The notes: a model not told the origin generated them from the letters alone. 39,071 nt of DNA from Streptomyces sp. H27-H5 (GCF_026627505.1 NZ_JAPNLK010000078.1:1-39071); one strand, 5' to 3'. Positions 15,447 through 24,318 are shown, counted from the first letter of the stretch. Translations and numbers: made by a program.

Positions 15447-16237
15447 ACGGCCGGTTCCTCCTCTCCGAGGTACGCGCGGACCACCGCGGGATCGTTTTGC
15501 ACCTGGGCGGGAGTCCCGCCGCCGATGCGCCTGCCGAAGTCGAGTACGGTCACCGCGTCCGCGAGCCGCATCACCACCCCCATGTCGTGTTCGACCAGCA
15601 CGATCGAGATGCCGAGACCCTCCCGGACGCCCGCTATGACCGAGGCGGTGCGCTGCCTCTCGTCCGCGGTCATGCCGGCGACGGGTTCGTCGAGGAGCAG
15701 TAGCCGGGGCTCCGTGCACAGCGCCCGGGCCAGCTCGACGAGCTTCTGCTTTCCGTACGGGAGGGAGCCTGCGGGCGCCGCCAGGTCACCCTCCAGACCG
15801 ATGAACTCGGCGATCTCCCGCACCCGTTCGCGGTGCCGACGCTCCTCGCGTACGGCGGCGGGCAGCCGCAGTCCGGCGGCCAGGAACCCGGATCGCATCA
15901 GCCGGTGGCGGCCCAGCAGGAGACTGTCCGCGACGGTGGTGTGCGGGGGCAGCGCCAGGTTCTGGAAGGTACGGGCGACCCCCAGACGCGCGACGGCGTG
16001 CGGGGCGAGGCCGGTGAGCTCGGCGTCGCCGAACCGGACGCTGCCGCCGGCGGCCCGGTACACCCCGGACAGCACGTTGAAGCAGGTGGACTTGCCCGCC
16101 CCGTTGGGGCCGATGACCGCGTGGACGCTGCCCGGCTCCACCCTGAAGGAGACGGAGTCGAGCGCGATGAGACCGGAGAAGCGGACGGTGACGTCGGTGA
16201 CGGTGAGCGCGGGGGGAGGGGACCAGGGCGCGCTCAC
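15443..16237 (-). CDS. livG: HAAT-family ABC transporter ATP-binding protein, LivG type
   Basis: The 264-residue ATPase has Walker A GPNGAGKST, the LivG-type stretch GVARTFQNLALPPHTTVADSL, the Walker B LLLLDEPVAGM (LivG proteins have this G-M after the aspartate loop) and an H-loop LVEHDMGVVMRLAD. The ABC signature is PYGKQKLVELAR instead of LSGGQ, as is common in LivG relatives. GTG 16237 overlaps the LivF stop by 4 bp (GTGA); a GTG three codons upstream (16246) is an alternative. It energises import together with the LivF-type ATPase. Confidence 0.92.
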   Translation of the reverse strand: MSAPWSPPPALTVTDVTVRFSGLIALDSVSFRVEPGSVHAVIGPNGAGKSTCFNVLSGVYRAAGGSVRFGDAELTGLAPHAVARLGVARTFQNLALPPHTTVADSLLLGRHRLMRSGFLAAGLRLPAAVREERRHRERVREIAEFIGLEGDLAAPAGSLPYGKQKLVELARALCTEPRLLLLDEPVAGMTADERQRTASVIAGVREGLGISIVLVEHDMGVVMRLADAVTVLDFGRRIGGGTPAQVQNDPAVVRAYLGEEEPAV

Positions 16238-17046
16238 GCGGACCACCTGCGCAGTTCCCGGCGTACCCCGGCGGGCGCCGGTACGGGATCGGCCCCGTCG
16301 GCATCGGCCTCGTCCGTGATGCCGAGGTAGCGGCGGCGCACCTCGTCCGAGGCGGCCAGTTCGGCGGCCGGGCCGTCGAGGGTGACCTCGCCGACCTCAA
16401 GGACGTAGGCGTGCGAGGACAGGCGCAGCGCCAGGGCGGCGTTCTGCTCGACGAGGAGGACCGAGGCGCCCGAGGCGTTGATCTCGGTGATGGTCTCCGC
16501 GATGGTCGCGGCCATCCTGGGCGCCAACCCGAGGGTGGGTTCGTCGAGCAGCAGCAGCCGGGGGCGGGCCATCAGGGCCCGGCCCAGGGCCAGCATCTGC
16601 TGCTCGCCGCCGGACAGCAGCCCGGCACGCTGGCGCGCCCGCCGGGCCAGTACGGGAAACAGCTCGTGCACCCGGGCCAGGGAGCGGGCCGTGTCGGCCC
16701 GGGCCCCCGCCCGGCCACCCAGGGCCCCGGCCCGCAGGTTGTCCGCGACGGTCATCCGGGTGAACACCTGCCGTCCCTCGGGCACCTGCACCACTCCCGC
16801 CGCGACCGCTCGGTCCGGACCGAGCCCGTCCAGCGGCCGGCCGTCGAAACTGATGCTCCCGCCCGTCACCGCGCCCCGGTGGAAGCCGAGCGTTCGGGAC
16901 ACCGCGCGCAGCAACGTGGACTTCCCGGCGCCGTTCCCGCCGAGTACGACGACCACCGCGCCGGCGGGCACGTCGAGCGATACGGAGCGCAGGGCCCGGA
17001 CCGGCCCGTAGCCGACGGACAGCGCGCGCACCTGTAGCGAACCCAC
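16234..17046 (-). CDS. livF: HAAT-family ABC transporter ATP-binding protein, LivF type
   Basis: The 270-residue ATPase has Walker A GGNGAGKST, the LivF stretch VVQVPEGRQVFTRMTVADNL, signature LLSGGEQQMLALGRAL, Walker B LLLLDEPTLGLAP and H-loop LLVEQNAALAL. The C-terminal 25 residues are an acidic/Pro-rich tail. GTG 17046 follows GGAAGGAGAGGAC, a strong ribosome site fitting the first gene of the operon. The order from here is livF, livG, livH, livM, binding protein, all with overlapping ends. The divergent PucR-type regulator begins 168 bp away and probably controls the operon from the shared gap. Confidence 0.93.
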   Translation of the reverse strand: MGSLQVRALSVGYGPVRALRSVSLDVPAGAVVVVLGGNGAGKSTLLRAVSRTLGFHRGAVTGGSISFDGRPLDGLGPDRAVAAGVVQVPEGRQVFTRMTVADNLRAGALGGRAGARADTARSLARVHELFPVLARRARQRAGLLSGGEQQMLALGRALMARPRLLLLDEPTLGLAPRMAATIAETITEINASGASVLLVEQNAALALRLSSHAYVLEVGEVTLDGPAAELAASDEVRRRYLGITDEADADGADPVPAPAGVRRELRRWSA

Positions 17047-17214
17047 GTCCTCTCCTTCCTCTGGGCGGACTTGTGCCGGCGCTCACCCCAACACCGGGCC
17101 GGGGCGGCCGTCCACGGCCGGATGCGGAATCGCTGCCGATGACCAGCCGGAATCCGAGCGCGTTGTGCACCCGCACAGACCTGCCGCACGCGCCCCTGAC
17201 GGCGGCGGGGGCGG

Positions 17215-18420
17215 GTGACATCCTCGGCGGCCATGGGTGGACGCAGAACACGCACGGAAGAGGAATGGTCGGTCCTGCTGTCGGCGGCGGACGTACTGAT
17301 CGCCGACATCCCCGGACTCACCGACCAGCTGATCGAGGACCTGGCGAGGCACTCGCCCCTGTTCGACCTGGCCGTTCCGCGGGACGAGCACTGGCAGCAG
17401 GTCAGCGAGGCCATGCACTACGGGATCGAGGCCTTCGCCGCACGACGGTCCGCCCCGCGCAAGGATCTCGTGTACGCAGAGGAGCTGGGCCGCCGCCGGG
17501 CCGAACAGGGTCTGCCGCTGGACCTGCTGCTCTACGCGTACCGCAGGGCCGGGCGGCTCACCTGGGACGCGCTGCTGGACACCGTCACCGAGAAGGAGCC
17601 GGAGGCCCTGCCGGTACTGGCCCGCGCGGCCGGGGCCATGTGGGCGGGGATCGAGCAGCAGGCGACCGCGACCGCCGAGGCGTACCGCACCGCGGAAGTC
17701 GAGATGCGCAGGCGCAGCGACGAGCGCGTACAGGCCCTGCTGGACGCGCTGCTGGAGGGGGACACCGCCCCGGCCCTGGCCGCCCAGGTGGCGCTCGCCC
17801 TGGACCTGCCGGAGCACGGGCGCTACGCCGTGGTGGTGCTGCCGGCGGACCGGGGAGACTCGGTGCACCGGGTGGCGGCGGCGGGCGGGATGCGCCTGTT
17901 CTGGCGGATGCGCACGGAGCGGGAGTTGGCCGTGGTGGCGTTGGGCGACTCCTCGCCGACCGACCTCGCGGCGGAACTCGCGGACCGCTGTCCGGGGCCG
18001 GGCGGCATCAGCCCGGCGGTGGACGGACTGGCCGAACTGGGCCGGGCCCGAAGACTGGCCGAAACGGCGCTGCGGACCTGCGGGCAGGAAGAGCGGACGC
18101 TGGTCCGACTGGCAGACCGGCTGCCCACGGCGCTGGTGGTGCGCCAGCCCGAACTCGCGGCGGAACTGGTCCAGGCGGTGCTCGGCCCCCTGCTGGACCT
18201 GGACCCGGCGGACCGGTCGATGCTGCTGGAGACCCTCGACGCCTGGCTGGCGGCGGAGGGCTCGGCGGGCCGTGCGGCGAGCCGCCTCTACTGCCACCGC
18301 AACACGGTCTTCAACCGCCTGCGCCGACTGGAGCACTTGACGTCGAAATCCCTCTCCCGCCCCCGCGACCTGATCGCGCTGACCCTGGCTCGGGACGCGT
18401 ACCGCCTGTCGGGCGGCTGA
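17215..18420 (+). CDS. PucR/CdaR-type transcriptional regulator
   Basis: The 401-residue protein ends in a PucR C-terminal helix-turn-helix: LLETLDAWLAAEGSAGRAASRLYCHRNTVFNRLRRLEHLTSKSL. The central part (about 165-300) is the GGDEF-like CdaR sensor region, and the N-terminal part is all-helical (EELGRRRAEQGLPLDLLLYAYRRAGRL), a layout common in actinobacteria. Two starts are possible: GTG 17215 with a G-rich stretch close by, and ATG 17233 without one; homolog-like sequence begins at the second. It is divergent from the HAAT operon and upstream of the cutinase gene, so either or both may be targets. PucR-type proteins often respond to nitrogen or carbon metabolites; the ligand is unknown. Confidence 0.88.
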   Translation: MTSSAAMGGRRTRTEEEWSVLLSAADVLIADIPGLTDQLIEDLARHSPLFDLAVPRDEHWQQVSEAMHYGIEAFAARRSAPRKDLVYAEELGRRRAEQGLPLDLLLYAYRRAGRLTWDALLDTVTEKEPEALPVLARAAGAMWAGIEQQATATAEAYRTAEVEMRRRSDERVQALLDALLEGDTAPALAAQVALALDLPEHGRYAVVVLPADRGDSVHRVAAAGGMRLFWRMRTERELAVVALGDSSPTDLAAELADRCPGPGGISPAVDGLAELGRARRLAETALRTCGQEERTLVRLADRLPTALVVRQPELAAELVQAVLGPLLDLDPADRSMLLETLDAWLAAEGSAGRAASRLYCHRNTVFNRLRRLEHLTSKSLSRPRDLIALTLARDAYRLSGG

Positions 18421-18577
18421 CCGCACCCGCCGCCGAGACCGGTGATTCCACCGATGTGCGCCTGCCGGGCGCGCCCTGACAGTGGTCCCGCCAGCGAAAG
18501 CGGCGGACCCACCCCCTTCGGCGCATCGCCGGGTACCGGCGGGCGGGCTCCGCCACGACCGAGAGGACGACTCCGTC

Positions 18578-19546
18578 GTGCAGCAGCAACACACCGAGAA
18601 CGCAGCCCGACCCCGCCCCGGCGACGCCGCCACGAAGGGCCGGTCCGCCGACCCCACCGGCGTCGGGAGGACGCGCCTCAGGCCGCTCGTGTCCGCCCTG
18701 GCCGCCCTCGTGACCATCGGCGGACTCGCCACGTTCACGGCATCCGGGGCACAGGCCGCGGCCAATCCGTACGAGCGGGGCCCCGCACCGACCACGTCGA
18801 GCATCGAGGCCGTCCGCGGGGCCTACGCGGTGTCCCAGACCAGCGTCTCCTCCCTGGGCGTCACGGGCTTCGGCGGCGGCACCATCTACTACCCCACCAC
18901 CACCGGTGACGGCACCTTCGGCGCCGTGGCCATCTCACCCGGCTACACCGCCACCCAGTCGTCCATGGCCTGGCTCGGCCCGCGACTGGCCTCCCAGGGC
19001 TTCGTCGTCATGACCATCGACACGCTGACCACCCTCGACCAGCCCGACAGCAGAGGGCGGCAACTGCTGTCCGCCCTGGACTACTTGACACAGCGCAGTG
19101 CCGTCCGCGCCAGGATCGACAGCAGTCGACTCGGGGTGATGGGCCACTCCATGGGCGGCGGCGGAACGCTGGAGGCCGCCAAGACCCGTCCCTCCCTGCA
19201 AGCGGCCGTCGCGCTCACCGGCTGGAACCTCGACAAGTCCTGGCCCGAGATCCAGACACCGACCCTGGTCGTCGGGGCCGACGGCGACACCATCGCACCG
19301 GTGCTCACGCACTCGGAACCCTTCTACACGAGCCTGCCCGGCTCGCTCGACAAGGCGTACGTGGAACTCGACAAGGCCACGCACTTCACCCCGAACACCT
19401 CCAACACCCCCATCGCCAAGTACAGCGTCGCGTGGCTGAAGCGGTTCATCGACAACGACACCCGCTACGAACAGTTCCTCTGCCCGCTGCCGAGCCCCGG
19501 CCCGACCATCGAGGAGTACAGGGGCAACTGCCCCCACACCTCCTGA
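18578..19546 (+). CDS. Secreted cutinase / PET-hydrolase-like alpha/beta hydrolase
   Basis: The 322-residue precursor has a long signal region (hydrophobic core about 36-57, cleavage near AQA-A, residue 60), then a mature enzyme starting ANPYERGPAPT, very close to Thermobifida-type polyester hydrolases. The triad is Ser191 (GHSMGGGG), Asp237 (GADGDTIAPV) and His269 (ATHFTPN). Tyr123 (GYTATQS) and Trp216 (LTGW) match the aromatic clamp, Met192 the oxyanion hole, and Cys302/Cys318 the C-terminal disulfide. FGGGTIYYP, LDQPDSRG and SVAWLKRFIDNDTRYEQFLCP are family blocks. Known relatives hydrolyse cutin, triglycerides and aliphatic or aromatic polyesters. GTG 18578 follows GAGAGGACG. It appears monocistronic with a strong terminator. 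Confidence 0.95.
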   Translation: MQQQHTENAARPRPGDAATKGRSADPTGVGRTRLRPLVSALAALVTIGGLATFTASGAQAAANPYERGPAPTTSSIEAVRGAYAVSQTSVSSLGVTGFGGGTIYYPTTTGDGTFGAVAISPGYTATQSSMAWLGPRLASQGFVVMTIDTLTTLDQPDSRGRQLLSALDYLTQRSAVRARIDSSRLGVMGHSMGGGGTLEAAKTRPSLQAAVALTGWNLDKSWPEIQTPTLVVGADGDTIAPVLTHSEPFYTSLPGSLDKAYVELDKATHFTPNTSNTPIAKYSVAWLKRFIDNDTRYEQFLCPLPSPGPTIEEYRGNCPHTS

Positions 19547-19556
19547 ACCAGCCCCG

Positions 19557-19593
19557 GCCGGTGGAGGCAGTGCCCCCTCGGGCCTCCACCGGC
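19557..19593. terminator. Strong terminator after the cutinase gene
   Basis: GCCGGTGGAGGC (19557-19568) and GCCTCCACCGGC (19582-19593) pair perfectly around a 13-base loop, 11 bp after the stop codon. It should separate the cutinase transcript from the LAL gene that starts 48 bp later. Confidence 0.85.
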
Positions 19594-19640
19594 TGCGTCC
19601 AGGCTTCCACCACTGTTTACACGGCGGTAACCTCACCGGC

Positions 19641-22526
19641 GTGACCGGACAAACGACCGTGGGAAGTCCTTGCCGGATATACGGCCGGACGACCGAAACG
19701 GCAGCAGTGGAAGCCCTGTCGGACCAACTCCGGTCCCGACGCGGCGGGACACTGCTCCTCGCCGCGGAGCCGGGACGGGGCCGGAGCGCTCTTCTGGCCC
19801 TTGCCGCCCACGCGTTCACGCTCGGACCCGTGCTGCGCCCCCGACCCCTCCCGGGCAACCCCCGCCCCTACGGCGGCATCCACGCGCTGCTGTGCGCGGC
19901 AGCCGAGGGGAGGGGCGCGGCGCCGCCACGATCCGTGTTCGGACGGGGCCTGTCGGCGGCCGACCTGCCCGAACTGCTGCGGCAGTACGCCCCCGGAGGC
20001 GAACCTCTGCTCGTCTGCGTGGACGACGTACACCTGTGGGACGCGCCCTCACGAGCCGTCCTCGGCTCGGCAGCACGGCACCCCGACCCGGACCGCCCGA
20101 TCGGGCTCCTGCTCACGATGACGGAACACCGGGCGGACGATCCCGACTTCACGGGGCTGCCCCTGGTCCGACTCGGCCCCCTCGACGACAGCGCGGCGAC
20201 CGCCCTGCTGCACGACCTCGCCGGTGCGGTCGTGGACACGTCCGTACGGTCGGAGTTGCTGTCAGAGGCCGAAGGGAACCCCGCCGTCCTCGCGGCCCTC
20301 GCGCAGCGCCTCACCCCGGACGAACTCGGCGGCCACCGACCGCTGCCCCGCCCCCTCGTGGACGGCGCCGCCCTGTGGGCCACCTTCGGCAGCCGCCTCG
20401 CCCCCCTGCCGGCCTCCACGCGACAACTCCTGCTCCTGGCGGCCGCCGCACACGAACCCGACCCCGAATCGGCCGGCGCGGACGCCTCCCTGATCCTGCG
20501 CGCCGCCCGCCAGGCCGGACTGGACCCCGCCGCACTGGACCCCGCCGAGACGGCGCGACTGGTACACCACGACGGCCACCGCGTCACGTTCGCCAGCTCC
20601 CTGCTCCGGCGGACCGCCTACACCGGCGTGCCGTCCTCGCAGCGCCGGGCCGCCCACGCGCTGCTCGCCACCGTCATCGACGCCGACCGGTACCGACTGC
20701 GCCACCTGCTCCACCTCGCCCTGGCCGCGCAAGGCCCCGACACCCTTCTCGCCGCCGACCTCGTCGCGGCGGCCGCTCCCGGCACGCCGACGTCCGGGAT
20801 GGAACGCTCGGCCGCCCTCTCCCGCGCCGCCGAACTCACCGCCCACGAGGATGCCCGTACCGCACGGCTGACCGCCGCGGCGGACTACGCCCGCCTCGCA
20901 GGACACCCCCGCAGGGCACGCCGACTGCTGGCGGCCACCCGGGACGGCACGTCCCCCGACACGGTCCACGGGCGCACGGAACTCGTCCGGGGCAGCCTCG
21001 CGCTCGGGGACGGACCGGTCGGGGACGCCTACCAGGCGCTGCTCATGGCCGCGGAGCGGCTCGGCCCGTCCGACGCGGAAGCCGCCCTGGAAGCCAGGAT
21101 GGAAGCGATGGACGCGGCGTGGGCCGCGGGCGACGCCGACGCCTGCCTCTCCGCCCTCGCCGAGACACCGCTCCCGGCTCCCCCCGACGACCCCGCCGCT
21201 GCCGAGGCACCGCCCGCGCCGGCCCCTTACGCCCCGGCCCGGCACGGGACGCACATACGGTCGGACCCTCAGGCCCCGCCTTCTCCGCCCCCTCCGCCCC
21301 CTCCGCTCCCGCACGATCCCCGGCGCGACTACAGAACGGGACTGCGCACCGCGCTCGACGGACACCTGACCGAGGCCGCGCCACCGCTGCGCCGGGTGGT
21401 CGACCGGGCGCTCCACGACGACGACCCCACCCGCCTGCTGCGGGCCGGCGTGGCCGCGCTGGTGCTCGGCGACATCCCGGCAGCGTGTCGGGCCAACGCC
21501 CGGGCCCTGGCCGTCTCGCGAGCCAGAGGGCTGGCCGCCCTCACCCCCCGGATCCTCGAACACCTCGCGTACGCCGAACTGCGCGCCGGCCGGCACGCGG
21601 GGGCCAGGACCCACGCGCAGGAAGGCCTCCGCGCCGCCCACCGGGCCGGGCAGCGCAACGTCGCCGCCGGTCAGCACGCCATCCTCGCCCTGGTCGCCTC
21701 GGTCGAGGATGACGCGGTCGCCGTCGCCGCACACGCCGGCGCCGCCGTGGAGATCGCCCGCCCGCACGGCCTCCTCCAGACCGTCACCCTCGCCGAATGG
21801 GCCTCGGCGCGCGCGGACCTGTGCCGCGGCAGGCCCTTCGAGGCCGCCGCCCGACTCGGCCCCCTGACCCGACCGGGGCCCGGACGCGGCCACTTCGCCG
21901 TGCGCATGCTCGCCCTGCCCTGCTTCGTCGAAGCCGCCGTGCTGTCCGGGGCCACGACCGAAGCCAGGGCGGCCGTCGAGGAGTTCGCCCTCTGGGCCGC
22001 CCAGGGCGCCGACCCGCAGGCACCGGCGCAACTGGCCCGGTGCCGCGCCCTGGTCGCCCCGCCGGACGACACCGCCGACGCCCTCTACGCCCTGGCCCTC
22101 ACCCGGCACGACGCGGCGCACAGCGACTTCGAGCGGGCCCGCACCCAGCTGCTGTACGGAAAGTGGCTGCGCCGCCGACGCCGTCCCGCGGAGGCGAAGA
22201 GCCGGTTGCGGGACGCGCTGGTCGCCTTCGAGCGCTGCGGGGCCCCGGCATGGGCCGAGCAGACCCGTGCCGAGCTGCGGGCCACCGGTGACGCCTCCGC
22301 CCCCGTACCGGCGGGCGGCCTGACCCGGCTGACACCACAGCAACTGCGCATCGCACGCAGTGTCGCCGAGGGCGCCACCAACCGCGAGGTGGCGCTGACC
22401 CTCTCGGTCAGCCCCCGCACCGTCGACCACCACCTGCGCAATGTCTTCGCCCTGCTGGGAGTGCGTTCGCGGACGGAACTTTCCCGGCTCGTGCACCACG
22501 CGGAAAGGGGCGGTACCCAACCCTGA
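19641..22526 (+). CDS. LuxR-type regulator with N-terminal ATPase region (LAL family)
   Basis: The 961-residue protein is a large ATP-binding LuxR-like regulator. An NTPase region comes first: a Walker A position AAEPGRGRSAL (41-51), in which the usual Lys is Arg48, and Walker B LLVCVDDVHLWD (Asp128/Asp129). A long TPR-like helical middle follows, interrupted at about 510-563 by a Pro-rich linker with a run of seven prolines. The LuxR helix-turn-helix is at about 897-953 (LTPQQLRIARSVAEGATNREVA, VSPRTVDHHLRNVFALLGV). GTG 19641 has no clear ribosome site; a TAACCT at 19628-19633 would put the transcript start at about the GTG, so the mRNA may be leaderless. Its target is unknown; the cutinase and HAAT genes are nearby candidates. 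Confidence 0.9.
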   Translation: MTGQTTVGSPCRIYGRTTETAAVEALSDQLRSRRGGTLLLAAEPGRGRSALLALAAHAFTLGPVLRPRPLPGNPRPYGGIHALLCAAAEGRGAAPPRSVFGRGLSAADLPELLRQYAPGGEPLLVCVDDVHLWDAPSRAVLGSAARHPDPDRPIGLLLTMTEHRADDPDFTGLPLVRLGPLDDSAATALLHDLAGAVVDTSVRSELLSEAEGNPAVLAALAQRLTPDELGGHRPLPRPLVDGAALWATFGSRLAPLPASTRQLLLLAAAAHEPDPESAGADASLILRAARQAGLDPAALDPAETARLVHHDGHRVTFASSLLRRTAYTGVPSSQRRAAHALLATVIDADRYRLRHLLHLALAAQGPDTLLAADLVAAAAPGTPTSGMERSAALSRAAELTAHEDARTARLTAAADYARLAGHPRRARRLLAATRDGTSPDTVHGRTELVRGSLALGDGPVGDAYQALLMAAERLGPSDAEAALEARMEAMDAAWAAGDADACLSALAETPLPAPPDDPAAAEAPPAPAPYAPARHGTHIRSDPQAPPSPPPPPPPLPHDPRRDYRTGLRTALDGHLTEAAPPLRRVVDRALHDDDPTRLLRAGVAALVLGDIPAACRANARALAVSRARGLAALTPRILEHLAYAELRAGRHAGARTHAQEGLRAAHRAGQRNVAAGQHAILALVASVEDDAVAVAAHAGAAVEIARPHGLLQTVTLAEWASARADLCRGRPFEAAARLGPLTRPGPGRGHFAVRMLALPCFVEAAVLSGATTEARAAVEEFALWAAQGADPQAPAQLARCRALVAPPDDTADALYALALTRHDAAHSDFERARTQLLYGKWLRRRRRPAEAKSRLRDALVAFERCGAPAWAEQTRAELRATGDASAPVPAGGLTRLTPQQLRIARSVAEGATNREVALTLSVSPRTVDHHLRNVFALLGVRSRTELSRLVHHAERGGTQP

Positions 22527-22608
22527 GGGACCCGCCCTCGCGGTCCAGGCCGTCAACCCGGTCGGGCCTCGCGACCGCCACCGCCCCCGGCGCCCCGGGA
22601 AGGACGCG

Positions 22609-23613
22609 TCACCGTGCTTCGCGCAGCCGGAGAAGGTACAAGGCGGTCAGTGCCACGGCGCGGTCCCCGTCTTCCGCCAGCTCCACCAGGGCACATGACG
22701 CCCCGGGCCCCGGGATGTCCGCCAACGCCTGCGTCAGCCGCCCTCGCGCGGGTGCTCGCGTGGAGTCGAGCGCGAGGCGTTCGACGAGGCCCGCCGCGAT
22801 CCGATCCGCCGTCGCTGTGTCGCTCGCCAGCACGCTCAACGCGTCGGCCGCGTCGGTGTCGTTCCTTCCGTCCACGATCATGTCGATGAGGATCGGTGCC
22901 GCGTCGCCCACACCACGTGCCCCGAGTGCCAGGGCCGCACGGCCGCGGACCACGACGTCGTGGTGAACGAGAGCCCGCCGCAGATGCGCGGTGGCCTCGT
23001 CGCCGGGAAGCTCGGCCAGGGACTGGACGGCGCGTTCGCGCACCGCCGCCACCGGTGAGTCGAGTCCCTCCGCCAACAACGCCGGCCCGCCGTCTCCCGA
23101 GCGCGCCAGCGCCCAGCGAAGGGCGCCGGCGACGTTCGGGTCGCTCTCGCGCAGGGCCGCCTCGACCAGGGCCTCCACCGGTGGCGAGGTCTCGTTGGCC
23201 GAGGACAGGGCCGCGCGTTGGCGCGCGCCCGCGCTCGTCGACCCCAGTGCCTGGAGGAGCGCGACGGCTTGGAGGACGTCCTCCCAGCCGGTGGGGTCCG
23301 CGGCATCGATCCGACGCAGCCGCGTGAGCAGCTCGGTCTCGGCCGCGATGCGTTCGCGTGTCTGGGCGATGAGGTCACCGACGAGCACCGAGGGCGTGAA
23401 GCCGGGATCATCGAGAGCGCGCCCGATCTCGCGCAGCGACATCCCGAGCGACCGCAGGCTCTCGATGTGGAAGATCCGCCGGACATCCTCCCCGGAGTAC
23501 TCCCTGTAACCCGATCCCGAACGGCCCGAAGGACGTACCAGACCGAGCGACTCGTAATGCCGGAGCATGCGGGCACTGACCCCGGACCGCCGCGCCACCT
23601 CACCGATCAACAC
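22609..23613 (-). CDS. MerR-type regulator fused to HEAT repeats
   Basis: The 334-residue protein starts with a MerR winged helix (LIGEVARRSGVSARMLRHYE, GLVRPSGRSGSGYREYSGEDV, LRSLGMSLREIG) and the coiled dimer helix to about residue 105. The rest (about 140-330) consists of HEAT-like helix pairs: VEAALRESDPNVAGALRWAL, DSPVAAVRERAVQSLAELPG, VHHDVVVRGRAALALGARG. These replace the small effector domain usual in MerR proteins, suggesting that the inducer is a protein partner rather than a small molecule. GTG 23613 starts 3 bp after the stop of the upstream HEAT-repeat gene, so the two are cotranscribed. A MerR-type operator lies in the operon promoter (24319-24337). Confidence 0.88.
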   Translation of the reverse strand: MLIGEVARRSGVSARMLRHYESLGLVRPSGRSGSGYREYSGEDVRRIFHIESLRSLGMSLREIGRALDDPGFTPSVLVGDLIAQTRERIAAETELLTRLRRIDAADPTGWEDVLQAVALLQALGSTSAGARQRAALSSANETSPPVEALVEAALRESDPNVAGALRWALARSGDGGPALLAEGLDSPVAAVRERAVQSLAELPGDEATAHLRRALVHHDVVVRGRAALALGARGVGDAAPILIDMIVDGRNDTDAADALSVLASDTATADRIAAGLVERLALDSTRAPARGRLTQALADIPGPGASCALVELAEDGDRAVALTALYLLRLREAR

Positions 23614-23616
23614 GCC

Positions 23617-24288
23617 CTACCGTCCCTCCAGACCGGACCCGCCGAGAGCCACGACGCGCTTCGCCTCCTCGACCGCGAACTCGAACCCGGTGTCCGGGTC
23701 GTGCCACAACCGCTGTGTGGCGAGCGCGTGCACGCGCACGCGCGGGTCGGGGACCATGGTCGCAGCACGCAGGGCCGGCACGATGGCTTCACCCAGCGTG
23801 ACCAGCGCCCGGCTGAGGCTCAACTGCGTCTCCCGCTCTCCGCGCCCGAGCTGCGTCGCCAGCACCTCGGCCAAGCCCGCCTCCTCGCCTTCCGGCACGA
23901 GCACGACCGCGGTCCGCCAGGCGCTCCGCGCCACTTCGTCGTCGGCGTCGGACAACAGCGTCCGCGTGATCGCCGGCCACGCCTGCCGATCCCCGATCTT
24001 GGACAGCGTGTGCAGCGCCTGGCTCCGCGCCTGCGCCCGCCCCGAGCGGACTTCGCGAACCAGCCGGGGGAGCGTCATGGCCACGGGATGGCGGGTGAGC
24101 GCCCAGGTCAACATGTCGCGGACGAAGAAGTCGGGCTCGATCGCGCAACGTTCGACCAGCGGCTCCACGAAGCGCGGGTCGGGCGCCGTACCCACCGCCA
24201 GAGCGGCCCGCAGCCGCACGGACGACCGATCGTCCTCCAGCGCCTGAAGCGCTCGTTTCGCATCCGTGTCCTGCCCTGTGATCGTCAT
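23617..24288 (-). CDS. HEAT-repeat protein, partner of the MerR-HEAT regulator
   Basis: The 223-residue protein is built almost wholly of HEAT/PBS-lyase-like helix pairs: DDRSSVRLRAALAVGTAPDP, VRDMLTWALTRHPVAMTLP, ARSQALHTLSKIGDRQAWPAI, DPRVRVHALATQRLWHDP. There is no catalytic motif or signal peptide, so it is probably a cytoplasmic scaffold or binding protein. ATG 24288 is preceded by GGAGGT at ideal spacing; an ATG at 24303 has none. It is the first gene of a two-gene operon with the MerR-HEAT fusion, whose sensor part has the same type of repeats. The two may bind each other or share a ligand; this is inference. Confidence 0.85.
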   Translation of the reverse strand: MTITGQDTDAKRALQALEDDRSSVRLRAALAVGTAPDPRFVEPLVERCAIEPDFFVRDMLTWALTRHPVAMTLPRLVREVRSGRAQARSQALHTLSKIGDRQAWPAITRTLLSDADDEVARSAWRTAVVLVPEGEEAGLAEVLATQLGRGERETQLSLSRALVTLGEAIVPALRAATMVPDPRVRVHALATQRLWHDPDTGFEFAVEEAKRVVALGGSGLEGR

Positions 24289-24318
24289 CGAGACCACCTC
24301 CATGGCGAACAGTGAAGG

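Noticed and set aside
14553..16319. 588-codon plus-strand frame
   Set aside because: Antisense to the LivH- and LivG-type genes, which have clear motifs and overlapping starts.
17083..18804. 573-codon minus-strand frame
   Set aside because: Antisense of the PucR-type gene; no recognisable motif.
20262..22556. 764-codon minus-strand frame
   Set aside because: Antisense of the LAL regulator.
22530..22600. Possible terminator between the LAL and MerR-HEAT genes
   Set aside because: GCGGTC/GACCGC arms exist, but the inner pairing is too imperfect to call.
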